From HGM05190 sp964394205 (GTDB lineage Bacteria; Bacteroidota; Bacteroidia; Bacteroidales; Muribaculaceae): a stretch of DNA of 64,000 nucleotides. The position numbers and the translations under genes are program-made. The first letter of the stretch is position 1. Every line of letters starts with the position of its first letter. Under the pieces are notes generated by a model. The model saw only the letters and a list, made by a program, of their open reading frames with translations. It had not been told where the DNA came from and did not search any database. The stretch is taken from contig CAYMVS010000003.1 in assembly GCA_964394205.1 (NCBI GenBank), positions 1 to 64,000 of the forward strand, given 5' to 3'. Shown one piece after another: positions 62,734 through 64,000 of this stretch.

Positions 62734-64000
62734 ATGATGGAATTATCTCAACTGACCGCAATCTCGCCCGTCGACGGGCGCTACCGTTCAAAATGTAACG
62801 CTCTTGAAAACTATTTTTCGGAGTATGCCTTGATTAAATACCGTGTCAAGGTGGAGGTGGAATACTTCATCGCCCTGTGTGACATCCCCTTGCCGGCACT
62901 TGCGGGTATCGACGATGCCACAAAGCAAAAGCTGCGCGACATCTACCGTCACTTCACCGTGGCCGATGCCGCCCACATCAAAGAGATTGAATCGGTGACC
63001 AATCATGATGTCAAAGCCGTTGAGTATTTCCTCAAAGAGAAATGGGACGCCTTAGGGCTGACCTCGGTCAAAGAGTTTATCCACTTTGGCCTGACCTCAC
63101 AAGACATCAACAACACCTCTGTGCCCATGAGTGTTGCCGATGCCATCAACGAGGTCTATCGCCCGTCGCTTGTCGGGCTCATAGAAAAGCTCGAGACACT
63201 CGCCGACGAGTGGCAGGATATCCCGATGCTTGCCAAAACACATGGTCAGCCGGCATCGCCCACGCGTCTTGGTAAAGAGATACGGGTGTTCTCCTACCGT
63301 CTGCGCCAACAGCTCGCCTTGCTCGACAATACCCCCGTCAGCGGTAAGTTTGGCGGAGCCACCGGCAATTTCAACGCCCATCTGGCCGCTTTCCCCGAGA
63401 TTGACTGGCTTGAGTTTGCCGACGCTTTCCTCCCCGGGCGCCTCGGCATCAAGCGCGAGCAACTGACAACCCAGATATCCAACTACGACAACCTGGCCGC
63501 CATCTTTGATGCCATGGCCCGCATCAACACCATCATCATCGACCTTGACCGCGATATGTGGATGTATATCTCCATGGAGTATTTCAAACAGAAGATAAAA
63601 GCAGGTGAGGTCGGCTCGTCGGCAATGCCCCACAAGGTCAACCCTATTGACTTTGAAAACTCGGAGGGCAACCTGGGCCTGGCCAACGCCGTTCTCGGTC
63701 ATCTGTCAACAAAACTGCCCGTTTCACGCCTGCAACGCGACTTGACCGACTCGACGGTGTTACGCAACATCGGCACCCCTCTGGCCCACACACTGATCGC
63801 CGTTGCCTCGACCATGAAAGGTCTCAACAAATTGATTCTCAACCGGGCCGCCATCGATGCCGACCTTGACAACACATGGAGCGTGGTCGCCGAGGGTATT
63901 CAGACGATACTGCGCAGCGTTGGCTATCCCAACCCCTACGAGGCGCTCAAACAGCTCACCCGCGTCAACACCGGGGTGACCGCCGCGAGCATCGCCGAGT
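62734..64000 (+). CDS. purB: Adenylosuccinate lyase (cut by the window end)
   Basis: PurB cleaves SAICAR and adenylosuccinate in purine synthesis, releasing fumarate. The frame stays open from the ATG pair at 62734/62737 to the last base, 422 codons, of about 450 expected. It begins LTAISPVDGRYRSK, has TSQDINNTS and KTHGQPASPTRLGKE, and contains the fumarase-superfamily signature SSAMPHKVNP near residue 297. The stop codon lies beyond the window. Confidence 0.96.
   Translation, partial: MMELSQLTAISPVDGRYRSKCNALENYFSEYALIKYRVKVEVEYFIALCDIPLPALAGIDDATKQKLRDIYRHFTVADAAHIKEIESVTNHDVKAVEYFLKEKWDALGLTSVKEFIHFGLTSQDINNTSVPMSVADAINEVYRPSLVGLIEKLETLADEWQDIPMLAKTHGQPASPTRLGKEIRVFSYRLRQQLALLDNTPVSGKFGGATGNFNAHLAAFPEIDWLEFADAFLPGRLGIKREQLTTQISNYDNLAAIFDAMARINTIIIDLDRDMWMYISMEYFKQKIKAGEVGSSAMPHKVNPIDFENSEGNLGLANAVLGHLSTKLPVSRLQRDLTDSTVLRNIGTPLAHTLIAVASTMKGLNKLILNRAAIDADLDNTWSVVAEGIQTILRSVGYPNPYEALKQLTRVNTGVTAASIAE

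Noticed and set aside
1..64000. tRNA and rRNA genes
   Set aside because: I looked for TPsiC-arm patterns and rRNA landmarks by eye on both strands and found none. Weak matches without a cloverleaf were not kept; a tRNA search program would settle this.

Overview
The window reads as chromosome of a gut-type Bacteroidales bacterium. GC is moderately high; a Muribaculaceae-like genome would fit, but that rank is a guess. The evidence is the recurring TAnnTTTG promoter element of Bacteroidetes (I place about 17), a type IX secretion-style C-terminal tail, an outer-membrane OmpA protein, an RND pump, pectin-degrading enzymes, and housekeeping genes of Bacteroidetes type (long trigger factor, long RecQ). 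I saw no tRNA, rRNA, CRISPR array, integrase, transposase or phage genes.

Layout. 1-5.4 kb: an acetyltransferase, a carboxymuconolactone decarboxylase-cupin protein, then on the minus strand a flavinylated FMN-binding/polyferredoxin membrane protein with a membrane-anchored nitroreductase, and the nicotinate salvage pair pncA-pncB. 5.4-12.4 kb: ald, pyrF, prfA, and divergently tig, clpP and clpX (protein folding and quality control). 12.5-18.7 kb: recQ-trmN, then a tightly overlapping run of CPBP protease, polyprenyl synthase, TatD and GrpB-family genes. 18.8-24.5 kb: a complete tripartite RND efflux operon. 24.6-29.2 kb: lipoprotein, threonylcarbamoyl-AMP synthase, undecaprenyl-phosphate sugar transferase and ClC channel, with a leader hairpin. 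29.2-34.4 kb: rarA with a small secreted protein (minus), then a small membrane protein, a PstS-like lipoprotein and a TPR protein (plus).

34.4-36.8 kb is the most irregular stretch. It holds an AT-richer gene made of two tandem copies of one domain, flanked by a 17-bp direct repeat. Next to it is about 1 kb without genes, full of short GC-rich palindromes, in which a consensus promoter and a strong terminator bracket an apparent small RNA. 36.8-42.2 kb: ompA, ftsE-lysC, an ECF sigma factor with a four-helix membrane protein, and a divergent gene of unknown function. 42.3-45.2 kb: a PL1 pectate lyase behind a small sorting-tail protein. 45.4-49.3 kb: an envelope cassette of alpha/beta hydrolase, a MurF-like ligase fused to a membrane domain, D-Ala-D-Ala ligase and a 60-residue membrane protein.

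49.4-55.8 kb (minus): FAD-dependent oxidoreductase with a MATE exporter, then an SGNH hydrolase-MBOAT acyltransferase-porin set that probably O-acylates an envelope polysaccharide. 55.9-61.8 kb (minus): a 1429-residue secreted fusion of a six-hairpin-type glycosidase region with a rhamnogalacturonan acetylesterase-like SGNH domain, overlapping a TSCPD protein and followed by a sorting-tail protein. Together with the pectate lyase this points to pectin use. 61.8-64 kb: an AT-rich four-helix-bundle gene beside a G-rich inverted repeat, and purB, cut off by the window end.
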